Below, one piece after another: positions 1 through 5,098 of a stretch of 5,098 nt of DNA. Under the pieces are notes generated by a model. The model saw only the letters and a program-made list of their open reading frames with translations, was not told the origin of the DNA and ran no database searches. The stretch is from Candidatus Rokuibacteriota bacterium (lineage in GTDB: Bacteria > Methylomirabilota > Methylomirabilia > Rokubacteriales > CSP1-6), in the NCBI GenBank assembly GCA_016177555.1, contig JACOVB010000336.1:1-5098 (forward strand), in the 5' to 3' direction. Position 1 is the first letter of the stretch. Every line of letters starts with the position of its first letter. The position numbers and the translations under genes were made by a program.

Positions 1-782
1 ACAATTTCCTCTGCACGCCGAACGGCCGGGTGCACCGGACGCTCACGCGGCTGGCCTTCGAGAACCTCCTGCACCCGTTCCAGCCATTCATCTTCGGCCA
101 GAAGTGCCTGCCGCCGAAGTTCGCCGCGCTCTGGGATATCCCGCTGGTGATCTACGGCGAGAACGAGGTGGAGTACGGCAACCCGCACGACGAGGCCGTC
201 ACGGCCCGGCGCGATCCGCGCTACTACACGCAGGGCGGCCGGCTCGAGGACCTCCACCTGGGCGGGTTGCGCGTGCCCGACCTCGCCGCCCACGGCATCA
301 CCACCAGGGATCTGGATCCCTACCTGCCGGGCGATCCCCAGCTCCTGGCCGACAAGAAGATCGACGTGCGGTACCTCGGCTACTACCTCAGGTGGGTGCC
401 GCAGGAGTGCTACTACTACGCCGTCGAGCACGCGCAGTTCGAGGCCAACACGGAGCGCACCGAGGGGACGTACTCGAAGTACAACAGCATCGACGACCGC
501 ATGGACGGCCTGCATTACTACACGACGTACATCAAGTTCGGGCTGGGGCGGGCCTCCTACGACGCCGCGCAGGAGATCCGCAACGGCCACCTCACCCGCG
601 AGGAAGGCGTGGCGCTGGTGCGGCGCTTCGACGGCGAGTTCCCGGAGAAGTGGTTCCAGGAGAACCTCGAGTACATGGGCATCCCCGAGGCCCGCTTCCG
701 GGAGATCGTGGACCAGTTCCGCTCCCCGCACCTGTGGACGCGGGAGGGAGGGCAGTGGACACTCCGCCACCAGGTCTCCTGA
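1..782 (+). CDS. N-acetyl sugar amidotransferase (PseA/WbpG family), 5'-partial
   Basis: The reading frame is already open at base 3 and ends with TGA at 780-782, giving the C-terminal 259 residues of a protein whose family is usually about 370-385 residues. The start and the N-terminal PP-loop ATPase part (Ser-Gly-Gly-Lys-Asp type motif) therefore lie outside the window. Family-typical blocks are visible in order (numbered from the first full codon): FIFGQKC near 29-35, YGENEVEYGN near 51-60, LGYYLRW and PQECYYYAVE near 124-142, a block RTEGTYSKYNSIDD near 152-165, HYYTTYIKFG, QEIRNGHLTREEG, and RSPHLW close to the end. Known members (PseA, WbpG) replace an N-acetyl group by an acetamidino group on sugars such as pseudaminic acid or a diacetamido uronic acid. 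WbpG works with HisH/HisF-like partners; none is seen here, but they could lie upstream. It overlaps the next gene, a CMP-sugar synthetase, by 28 bases, which supports a nonulosonate substrate. The exact substrate is not known. The GTG at 30 is internal to the conserved region and is not the real start. Confidence 0.93.
   Translation, partial: NFLCTPNGRVHRTLTRLAFENLLHPFQPFIFGQKCLPPKFAALWDIPLVIYGENEVEYGNPHDEAVTARRDPRYYTQGGRLEDLHLGGLRVPDLAAHGITTRDLDPYLPGDPQLLADKKIDVRYLGYYLRWVPQECYYYAVEHAQFEANTERTEGTYSKYNSIDDRMDGLHYYTTYIKFGLGRASYDAAQEIRNGHLTREEGVALVRRFDGEFPEKWFQENLEYMGIPEARFREIVDQFRSPHLWTREGGQWTLRHQVS
742..752 (+). promoter_or_regulatory. Ribosome binding site for cytidylyltransferase copy 1
   Basis: A purine-rich GGGAGGGAGGG run lies just upstream of the GTG at 755, inside the end of the amidotransferase gene. 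The first GGGAGGG is 6 bases from the GTG, a good Shine-Dalgarno spacing. It decides the start: the other in-frame GTG at 734 lies upstream of this run and has no comparable signal before it. Confidence 0.7.
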
Positions 783-1468
783 TCCTGGTCCCCGCCCGCG
801 CGGGCTCCAAGGGGCTGCCGGGGAAGAACCTCAAGCCGCTCGGGGGCCTGCCGCTGCTGGGCTGGACGGCGCGGGCCATCGCCGCCTCCGGCGTCGCCGC
901 GCGCGCCGTCCTCACCACGGAGGACCCGGGCATCGCCGAGGCCGGGCGCTCCTTCGGCCTCGAGACCCCGTTCCTTCGCCCCGCCGCGCTGGCGCAGGAC
1001 GACAGCGAGATGGTGGACGTGGTCGACCACGCGTTGCGCTTCATGGAGGACCGCGCCGGCTTCGCTCCGGGGGCGGTCATGCTGCTCCAGCCCACGTGCC
1101 CCTTCAGGCGGCCGGAGCGCCTCCGGCAGGCGCTCGACCTGCTGGCGTTGCCCGGCACGGAGGGCGTGATCGGCGCCACCCGCATCGAGCGGAGCCCCTC
1201 GCTCCTCTACCGCGAGGGAGAGGACGGGCTCCTGGTCCCGCTCGCCGCGTGGGAGGAGCGCATCCGCCGGCAGGAGGTGCCCGTCACGCTCACCCCCAAC
1301 GGCACTCTCTACCTCATCATGCGAGAGAGCCTCGCGCGCCAGCGGCGGCTCTTCCCGCCGCGGCTTCGCGCCCTTCCCACCGACACGATCGAGGGCATCG
1401 ACATCGACACCCCCGAGGACTGGGCGCTGGCCGAGGCCGTGGTGGCAGCGGGACTGGCGCGGCCGTGA
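755..1468 (+). CDS. CMP-nonulosonate (acylneuraminate) cytidylyltransferase, copy 1 (NeuA/LegF-like)
   Basis: A 237-residue protein, close to the 228 residues of the single-domain Neisseria meningitidis CMP-sialate synthetase. The family transfers CMP from CTP to a nonulosonic acid in the cytoplasm, making the donor for glycosyltransferases. Visible motifs: nucleotide-binding loop ARAGSKGLPGKN at 14-25; LRPAALAQDDSEMVDVVDHAL at about 74-94 (family pattern RP.xLA.D.S...VV.HAL); LLQPTCPFR at 110-118, with the conserved Gln112; RRQEVP at 171-176; TPNGTLY at 180-186; and GIDIDTPEDW at 214-223, with both Asp216 and Asp218 of the metal-site motif. All hallmark active-site positions that I can compare are therefore present. 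The LQPT motif leans towards NeuA/LegF rather than PseF, which usually has a YATAP-like motif there. The start is the GTG at 755 with a strong ribosome binding site, overlapping the amidotransferase by 28 bases. Its stop overlaps the next start by 4 bases. Which nonulosonate it uses (legionaminic, neuraminic, other) cannot be read from sequence alone. Confidence 0.92.
   Translation: MDTPPPGLLILVPARAGSKGLPGKNLKPLGGLPLLGWTARAIAASGVAARAVLTTEDPGIAEAGRSFGLETPFLRPAALAQDDSEMVDVVDHALRFMEDRAGFAPGAVMLLQPTCPFRRPERLRQALDLLALPGTEGVIGATRIERSPSLLYREGEDGLLVPLAAWEERIRRQEVPVTLTPNGTLYLIMRESLARQRRLFPPRLRALPTDTIEGIDIDTPEDWALAEAVVAAGLARP
809..828 (+). repeat. 20-base direct repeat, unit 1 (cytidylyltransferase copy 1)
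   Basis: This stretch encodes the KGLPGK part of the CTP-binding loop and is identical, base for base, to 2652-2671 in copy 2, 1843 bases downstream. The identity is probably due to conservation of the same motif plus shared GC-rich codon choice, or to common ancestry of the two genes. It is not part of a mobile element. Confidence 0.75.
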
Positions 1469-2607
1469 GGCGGGTGCGGTTGCTGCTGTCCGCCCGCGAT
1501 GCGGGCGCGGTGGCCCAGGTGGCCGCCCTGGCCGCAGCGCTCCGCGACGACCCGCGGCTCGAGACGACGCTCGTGGCGAGCCCGCCGGCCTTCGATCTCC
1601 TCGCGGCCGCCGGCGAGCTGCCGGTCCGCTTCGCGCTGCCCGACGGCTCCACCCACGTGCAGGCCGGCGGAGATCCGGCCCCGCTCCTCGAGGCCGCGCA
1701 GCGGATGCTCGCCACGCTCGATCCCGATGTGGTCGTGACGGGGATCTCCTCGATCGGCGTCGGGATCGACGAAGCGCTCCTGGCCCGGGCCGGTGGCCGG
1801 CCGACCTTCGCGCTCCAGGACTTCCCCGGGGATGCCAACGCCATCGACGGCGGCCTGGCCGAGCGGTACTTCGTGAGGGACGAGGCCGCGGCCCGGCTGA
1901 CCCGGGAGCGCTGGGGCGTGGAGGCCACCCCGGTGGGCTCGCTCCGCCACGCCTGCTATGCGGCGCTGGACGTGCCGGCACTGCGCGCCTCCGTCAGGCA
2001 GAGACTCGGCGCCCCGCGGGGCCGCTCCGTGGTGGGCTTCTTCGGTCAGCCCGCCGAGATCCCCGGCGACGAGGCCGCCTTCCGCGACCTGGTCGGGGCG
2101 CTCACCGAGCGCCCGGCCAAGCCGCTCTGCGTGCTGCGGGAGCATCCGAAGTCCCTCGGACGCCGGGAGGCGCATCTCGCGGCGCTCCGGAGCGCCGGCG
2201 TGGAGATCTTCGACGCCAGCGAGATGTCGGCCGCGGAGCCATGGCTCGTGGCCTGCGATCTCGTGACCACCTGCTTCTCCCACTGCTCCATGGACTACGC
2301 CTTCCTCTCGTCGCTGAGCCCGGACCCTCTCGGCGCCGTGCTCTTCCTGATGACCACTCCCGAGTCTCGGGCCTTCCTGAGCGAGTACGCGGGACTGGCC
2401 GTGCCGGATGGAGTCGAGCAGGGGCTGGGCCTGGTCGCGCGCGATCCCGCCGAGGTTCTGCCGCTGATGGACGCGTTGCTGACCCCCGGAGGCCGGCGCG
2501 AGTACCACGAGGCGAGTCTCCTCCTGCCCCGAGGGGCGGACATCCAGGTCATCGTCGACAGCGTGCTGGAGGCCGGTCACCGCCATGCCGGGGAGGCGCA
2601 ATCGTGA
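1465..2607 (+). CDS. Uncharacterised GT-B-like protein, possible glycosyltransferase of the nonulosonate locus
   Basis: A 380-residue protein that I do not recognise as a named family member. It starts with a hydrophobic strand and small-residue loop (VRLLLSARDAGAVAQVAAL, residues 4-22), like the N-terminal Rossmann domain of GT-B enzymes. DPDVVVTGIS at 87-95 looks like a second strand and loop of that domain. The C-terminal domain seems to begin near SVVGFFGQP (188-196), followed by LCVLREHPKS at 221-230, LVACDLVTTCFSHCSMDY at 261-278 and a strand AVLFLM at 291-296. The layout of an HP motif followed by a Ser-containing loop is shared by CDP-glycerol-type transferases and by bacterial GT-B sialyltransferases, where HP contacts the CMP part of the donor. 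No signal peptide or clear membrane segment is seen, so it is probably cytoplasmic or peripheral. The start GTG 1465 overlaps the previous stop (GTGA). The ribosome binding site is weak, so coupling to the gene before is likely. The glycosyltransferase role is inference; the coding call is firm because it lies between two overlapping family genes. Confidence 0.85.
   Translation: MRRVRLLLSARDAGAVAQVAALAAALRDDPRLETTLVASPPAFDLLAAAGELPVRFALPDGSTHVQAGGDPAPLLEAAQRMLATLDPDVVVTGISSIGVGIDEALLARAGGRPTFALQDFPGDANAIDGGLAERYFVRDEAAARLTRERWGVEATPVGSLRHACYAALDVPALRASVRQRLGAPRGRSVVGFFGQPAEIPGDEAAFRDLVGALTERPAKPLCVLREHPKSLGRREAHLAALRSAGVEIFDASEMSAAEPWLVACDLVTTCFSHCSMDYAFLSSLSPDPLGAVLFLMTTPESRAFLSEYAGLAVPDGVEQGLGLVARDPAEVLPLMDALLTPGGRREYHEASLLLPRGADIQVIVDSVLEAGHRHAGEAQS
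2590..2596 (+). promoter_or_regulatory. Ribosome binding site for cytidylyltransferase copy 2
   Basis: GGGGAGG lies 7 bases upstream of the GTG at 2604 and inside the end of the GT-B-like gene. It supports GTG 2604 as the start, which in turn places the start at a GTGA overlap with the previous stop. Confidence 0.7.
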
Positions 2608-3308
2608 CGCCGCCCCTGGCGCTGGGGATCATCGTGGCCCGCGGCGGCTCGAAGGGGCTGCCGGGGAAGAATCTGCTCCCCCTGGCAGGCAAGCCGCTCA
2701 TCGTCCACACCATCGAGGCGGCGAAGGGCGCGCGGACGCTCTCGCGGGTGATCCTCTCGAGCGACGACGATGAGATCATGGCCGCGGCGCGCAGGGCGGG
2801 GTGCGAGGTCCCGTTCCGGCGCCCCGCGGTTCTGGCGGGAGATCGGAGCAGCACCGTGGACGTGGCGCTCCACGCCCTGGACTGGCTGGAGGAGAAAGAC
2901 AACCACCGTCCGGACCTCGTCGTGCTGCTCCCCGCCACGGCGCCGCTGCGCCGCGCGGCGCACATCGACGGCGCCGTCCAGGCGTTGCGGGAGGACCCCA
3001 GCGCCGAGGCCGTGGTGGCCGTGACCCGGCCGGATTATCCGCCCCAGTGGATGATGCGCGTGACGGAGGGGCGGCTCTCCTGGCTCTTCCCCGAAGGGGC
3101 GCGGGCCGACCACCGCCAGGAGCTGCCGCCCGCCTACCAGCCGAACGGCGGCATCTACGCCATCCGCGTGCCCGTCCTCCGCGCCCAGCGCACCTTCTAT
3201 CCGGAGGAGACGGCGCCGTACATCATGGCCCGAGAGGACTCGATCAACATCGACGACGCAATGGATCTGCGGCTGGCCGAGCTGCTCCTCGGCGCGCCGC
3301 GCCGCTGA
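2604..3308 (+). CDS. CMP-nonulosonate (acylneuraminate) cytidylyltransferase family, copy 2, divergent active-site motifs
   Basis: A 234-residue protein of the same family as the gene at 755-1468 but clearly different in sequence. Motifs: ARGGSKGLPGKN at 12-23; FRRPAVLAGDRSSTVDVALHAL at about 71-92; LLPATAPLR at 108-116; HRQELPPAYQPNGGIY at 170-185; YIMAREDSINIDDAMD at 206-221. Compared with the N. meningitidis enzyme (motifs LLQPTSPLR and SIDIDTELD), the conserved Gln is Pro110 and the first Asp of the metal-site pair is Asn215; the second, Asp217, is kept. The ATAP part resembles the YATAP motif of pseudaminate cytidylyltransferase PseF, but the PNGGIY motif is of the NeuA/LegF type, so the assignment is mixed. 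It may activate a second nonulosonate or have changed activity. The start is GTG 2604 with a good ribosome binding site, overlapping the previous gene by 4 bases. It is the last gene of the plus-strand operon in the window and ends one base from the stop of the convergent gene. Confidence 0.9.
   Translation: MTPPLALGIIVARGGSKGLPGKNLLPLAGKPLIVHTIEAAKGARTLSRVILSSDDDEIMAAARRAGCEVPFRRPAVLAGDRSSTVDVALHALDWLEEKDNHRPDLVVLLPATAPLRRAAHIDGAVQALREDPSAEAVVAVTRPDYPPQWMMRVTEGRLSWLFPEGARADHRQELPPAYQPNGGIYAIRVPVLRAQRTFYPEETAPYIMAREDSINIDDAMDLRLAELLLGAPRR
2652..2671 (+). repeat. 20-base direct repeat, unit 2 (cytidylyltransferase copy 2)
   Basis: Second unit of the exact repeat found at 809-828, at the equivalent point of the second cytidylyltransferase. 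The two units sit in the same codon phase of their genes. Recombination between them would fuse the front of copy 1 to the body of copy 2 in frame and delete the GT-B-like gene between them; this is a consequence of the layout and not something observed. Confidence 0.75.
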
Positions 3309-3309
3309 C

Positions 3310-4533
3310 TCAGGCGGCCCGCTCGATGGCCTCGAGGATCCTCACGCTGCTCCGGGTGTCGTCGAAGCCCAGGAACTTCTCCACGTAGCGGCGCCGCGCC
3401 TCCGGCTCCACCGCGAAGGCGTCGAGCCGGGAGCGCTCGATGAGCCCCACCGCCTCCCGGTGGCCCATCGGCCACACGATGCCGGGGAAGTTCTGGAGGC
3501 TTCCCGGGCGCCCCCCGTACACCTCGTCGAAGCTCGCGTAGCCCTGCAGATGCGACTGGGAGACCTCCACGCTGAGCGACGGCACGCCAACGAAGGCGGC
3601 CTCGAGCACGGCGCCACTCTGGAAGTGGACGCAGAGGCTCGCCACGGCCATGAGCTCCATGGAGGTGTACGGGTAGAGCGCCTCGTCATAGACGAAGACA
3701 TCCGCGAGGCGACGGAGGAAGCGCGGGTCCTCGTTCTTCTCCCGCGACTTGACGATGAGCGCCGCCCCCTCGCGCCGGCAGAGGGCGCGCAGCGCCAGCA
3801 CCAGCTCGCGGTAGCCGTGACCGCGCACGATGTCCGGCACCCAGTCCGCGTGCCCGCCCAGCGCGGCGCGCGCGGCCCGCCAGAGCCGGGGGCTCGCCCC
3901 CCAGACCAGCCGGCGCCACGGATCCGGCACCGCCATCTTGAGCGACATGAGGAGCACGACAGGCTGGTCGGCTGCGAGCCCGTACCGCTTCCGCACGGCG
4001 GCCCGGTCCACGACGGCGAGCTGATCCATCATGGTGGAGCCCGCCACCGCGCTCCGCGCCGCGCGGTCCACGCCCGGACCCAGGCGCGCGAAGCCCTCGG
4101 CCATGATCCGCCAGTGCAGCTCGCGCTGGTACTCGCTCGTGTAGAAGGTCGTGTCGATGAGCCGGTACCCTTCCGGATCGGCCGTCACCGTCTCGAAGGC
4201 GTAATCCACTGAGTAGAGCCGGATCCCCGCCTTGCGTATCGCGGGGATTTCCGAGCCCCACGCCGCCGTCAGGACGAGATACAGCGACGGCGCCACCAGC
4301 GCGTCGACGCCTTCGCGCCTCAGCGCCGGGACGAGCGGGCGCCCCCAGCGATGCTCGACGGCCCGCGCGCCGGGCCAGGCGGCGAGATCGGACGGGGTGA
4401 CGGCCTCACCCGGCTTGGCCTGCGCCGGATCCCACAGGAGCACCACGCGGTGGCCCCGATCGAGGGCCGCCTGGATCAGCGAGGCCAGGACGCGGAGGAA
4501 GCCCCTCCTGTGCGCGAGGACGCCGATCGTCAC
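3310..4533 (-). CDS. GT-B-like putative glycosyltransferase / surface carbohydrate biosynthesis protein
   Basis: A 407-residue protein with no predicted signal peptide. The N-terminus TIGVLAHRRGFLRVLASL (2-19) and HRVVLLWDP (28-36) look like the first strands of a GT-B Rossmann domain; DALVAPSLYLVL (77-88) is another strand and helix. The C-terminal domain has a strand PVVLLMSLKM (191-200), AALIVKSREKNEDP (257-270) and VHFQSGAVLEAAFVGVPSLSVE (302-323). The last block resembles the donor-binding S-G-x-x-x-E-A-x-x-x-G-x-P signature shared by 2-epimerases, CDP-glycerol transferases and related GT-B enzymes. The KSREKN block sits where many relatives have K-x-H-P. The likely role is transfer of a sugar or alditol-phosphate in surface glycan assembly, but donor and acceptor are unknown. 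It starts at GTG (4531-4533), 2 bases after the stop of the 2-epimerase gene and without a clear ribosome binding site, so it is probably translationally coupled. This start gives the hydrophobic first strand expected of the fold. Confidence 0.86.
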   Translation of the reverse strand: MTIGVLAHRRGFLRVLASLIQAALDRGHRVVLLWDPAQAKPGEAVTPSDLAAWPGARAVEHRWGRPLVPALRREGVDALVAPSLYLVLTAAWGSEIPAIRKAGIRLYSVDYAFETVTADPEGYRLIDTTFYTSEYQRELHWRIMAEGFARLGPGVDRAARSAVAGSTMMDQLAVVDRAAVRKRYGLAADQPVVLLMSLKMAVPDPWRRLVWGASPRLWRAARAALGGHADWVPDIVRGHGYRELVLALRALCRREGAALIVKSREKNEDPRFLRRLADVFVYDEALYPYTSMELMAVASLCVHFQSGAVLEAAFVGVPSLSVEVSQSHLQGYASFDEVYGGRPGSLQNFPGIVWPMGHREAVGLIERSRLDAFAVEPEARRRYVEKFLGFDDTRSSVRILEAIERAA

Positions 4534-4535
4534 CG

Positions 4536-5098
4536 TCAGGCCGGCGGTGCGTCGGCGAAGCGCTTCTGGATCAGCCGCGGGCCCAGCTCGACGGCCCGCA
4601 GGATCTCGACGATGCGCGGCGCCGCGTGCCCGTCGCCATGGGGGTTCACGAGGCCGGCGAGGCCCGCGCGGAAGCCGGGCTCGAGCGCGCGCGTCATCCC
4701 GTCCAGGATCTCGTCGCGCCCGTACCCGACGTCGATGACGTTGGCGGCGCGGAGGCGTCCGCGCTGGCGCGAGCCGATATTGACCACCGGCAGTCCGAAG
4801 GACGGGGCCTCGATGATTCCGCTGGAGGAATTGCCCACCATCACGTCGACCTCCCGGAGGAGCGAGGCGTAGGCCTCGTCCCCGAGGCTCTTGACGAGGC
4901 GCGTGCCGGGGCGCGAGGCGGCGAGCCCCTCGAGGCGCTCGATGATCGTCTGGCCCGCGGTGTCGGCGCCGGGATAGGTGGCGATCACGTCGCCGTCCAC
5001 CTTGGAGAGCGCCGCGGCGAGCTCGTCGGCGTGCATCGCCGTGTCGGCGTACTCGAGCGTCACCGGGTGCAAGGTGACGAGGAGCGTGGGGCGGCGCA
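4536..5098 (-). CDS. neuC: UDP-N-acetylglucosamine 2-epimerase (hydrolysing), NeuC/LegG type, 5'-partial
   Basis: The minus-strand frame is open to the window edge (first full codon 5094-5096), showing the C-terminal 186 residues of a family of about 370-390. The N-terminal Rossmann domain is missing, and the TTG at 5070-5072 is internal, not the start. Visible signatures (fragment numbering): LLVTLHPVTLE at 5-15, the segment equivalent to the HRREN region of WecB; GNSSSGIIEAPSFGLPVVNIG at 88-108, the UDP-binding block of the C-terminal domain; SRQRGRLRAANVIDV at 109-123; and NPHGDGHAAPRIVE near 151-164, typical of NeuC-type members. These enzymes release UDP (or GDP in some legionaminate pathways) from GlcNAc-type nucleotide sugars while inverting C2, giving ManNAc or a related precursor for nonulosonate synthase. 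The RQ-GR motif and NP-GDG ending favour NeuC/LegG over WecB. The sugar substrate (UDP-GlcNAc, GDP-GlcNAc or UDP-diacetamido-bacillosamine) is not resolved. It is the first visible gene of the minus-strand operon and is followed after 2 bases by the GT-B-like gene. Confidence 0.92.
   Translation of the reverse strand, partial: RRPTLLVTLHPVTLEYADTAMHADELAAALSKVDGDVIATYPGADTAGQTIIERLEGLAASRPGTRLVKSLGDEAYASLLREVDVMVGNSSSGIIEAPSFGLPVVNIGSRQRGRLRAANVIDVGYGRDEILDGMTRALEPGFRAGLAGLVNPHGDGHAAPRIVEILRAVELGPRLIQKRFADAPPA

Noticed and set aside
307..320. Inverted repeat GGGATC-TG-GATCCC
   Set aside because: It is a 6-base stem inside a well-conserved coding region with a 2-base spacer, too short and too tight to form a meaningful hairpin or to count as an operator.
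734..736. Alternative GTG start for cytidylyltransferase copy 1
   Set aside because: It is in frame but lies before the strong purine-rich ribosome binding site at 742-752 and would add seven residues with no family counterpart. GTG 755 fits better.
557..1981. Long minus-strand open frame (474 codons) and a similar one at 1309-2601 (430 codons)
   Set aside because: Both lie antisense to genes with clear family motifs. Their translations are rich in Arg, Ala, Gly and Pro without recognisable motifs, as expected for shadow frames in GC-rich DNA where stop codons are rare.
3285..3330. Possible bidirectional terminator at the convergent junction
   Set aside because: The GGCGCGCC palindrome has no loop and no T-run follows it on either strand. 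It lies in codons of the cytidylyltransferase.
3460..4212. Plus-strand open frame of 250 codons opposite the minus-strand GT-B-like gene
   Set aside because: The His, Arg and Glu-rich composition has no domain-like pattern, and the opposite strand carries a conserved GT-B-type protein coupled to the 2-epimerase.
1..5098. Search for tRNA, rRNA, CRISPR arrays, insertion-sequence ends and promoters
   Set aside because: The window is covered by six genes with gaps of 2 bases or less. No repeat array, transposase motif or RNA-like segment was seen, and the operon promoters must lie outside.

Overview
The window is a gene-dense, strongly GC-rich piece of a bacterial surface-glycan locus. Six protein-coding genes fill it almost completely, and no intergenic gap exceeds 2 bases. 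The gene set points to nonulosonic acids (the sialic, legionaminic and pseudaminic acid family): an N-acetyl-sugar amidotransferase of the PseA/WbpG type, two different CMP-nonulosonate (acylneuraminate) cytidylyltransferases, a hydrolysing UDP-GlcNAc 2-epimerase of the NeuC/LegG type, and two GT-B-like putative glycosyltransferases. The high GC content, GC-biased third codon positions and GTG starts at all four visible gene starts suggest a high-GC bacterium. LPS, capsule or flagellar glycans of Gram-negative bacteria are the usual home of such genes. The sequence does not allow a more precise taxon call.

Layout. Plus strand, bases 1-3308, reads as one operon: the C-terminal 259 residues of the amidotransferase (start lies left of the window), cytidylyltransferase copy 1, an unassigned GT-B-like protein, and cytidylyltransferase copy 2. 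These genes overlap by 28, 4 and 4 bases, so translational coupling is likely. Minus strand, bases 5098 down to 3310: the C-terminal half of the 2-epimerase (start lies right of the window), followed after 2 bases by a second GT-B-like protein. The two operons converge with a single base between their stop codons (3309).

How the genes may work together (inference). The 2-epimerase would make a ManNAc-type precursor for condensation with phosphoenolpyruvate. The synthase (NeuB/LegI/PseI type) is not in this window. The amidotransferase would turn an N-acetyl group into an acetamidino group on a nonulosonate or related sugar. The cytidylyltransferases would activate nonulosonates as CMP-sugars, and one or both GT-B-like proteins may transfer sugars to the glycan.

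The most unusual point is the pair of divergent cytidylyltransferases with an uncharacterised, overlapping GT-B-like gene between them. Copy 1 keeps the canonical active-site motifs. Copy 2 differs at two motif positions. This could mean two different CMP-nonulosonates, or a changed or weakened second enzyme. No RNA genes, mobile elements, CRISPR arrays, promoters or convincing terminators were seen.
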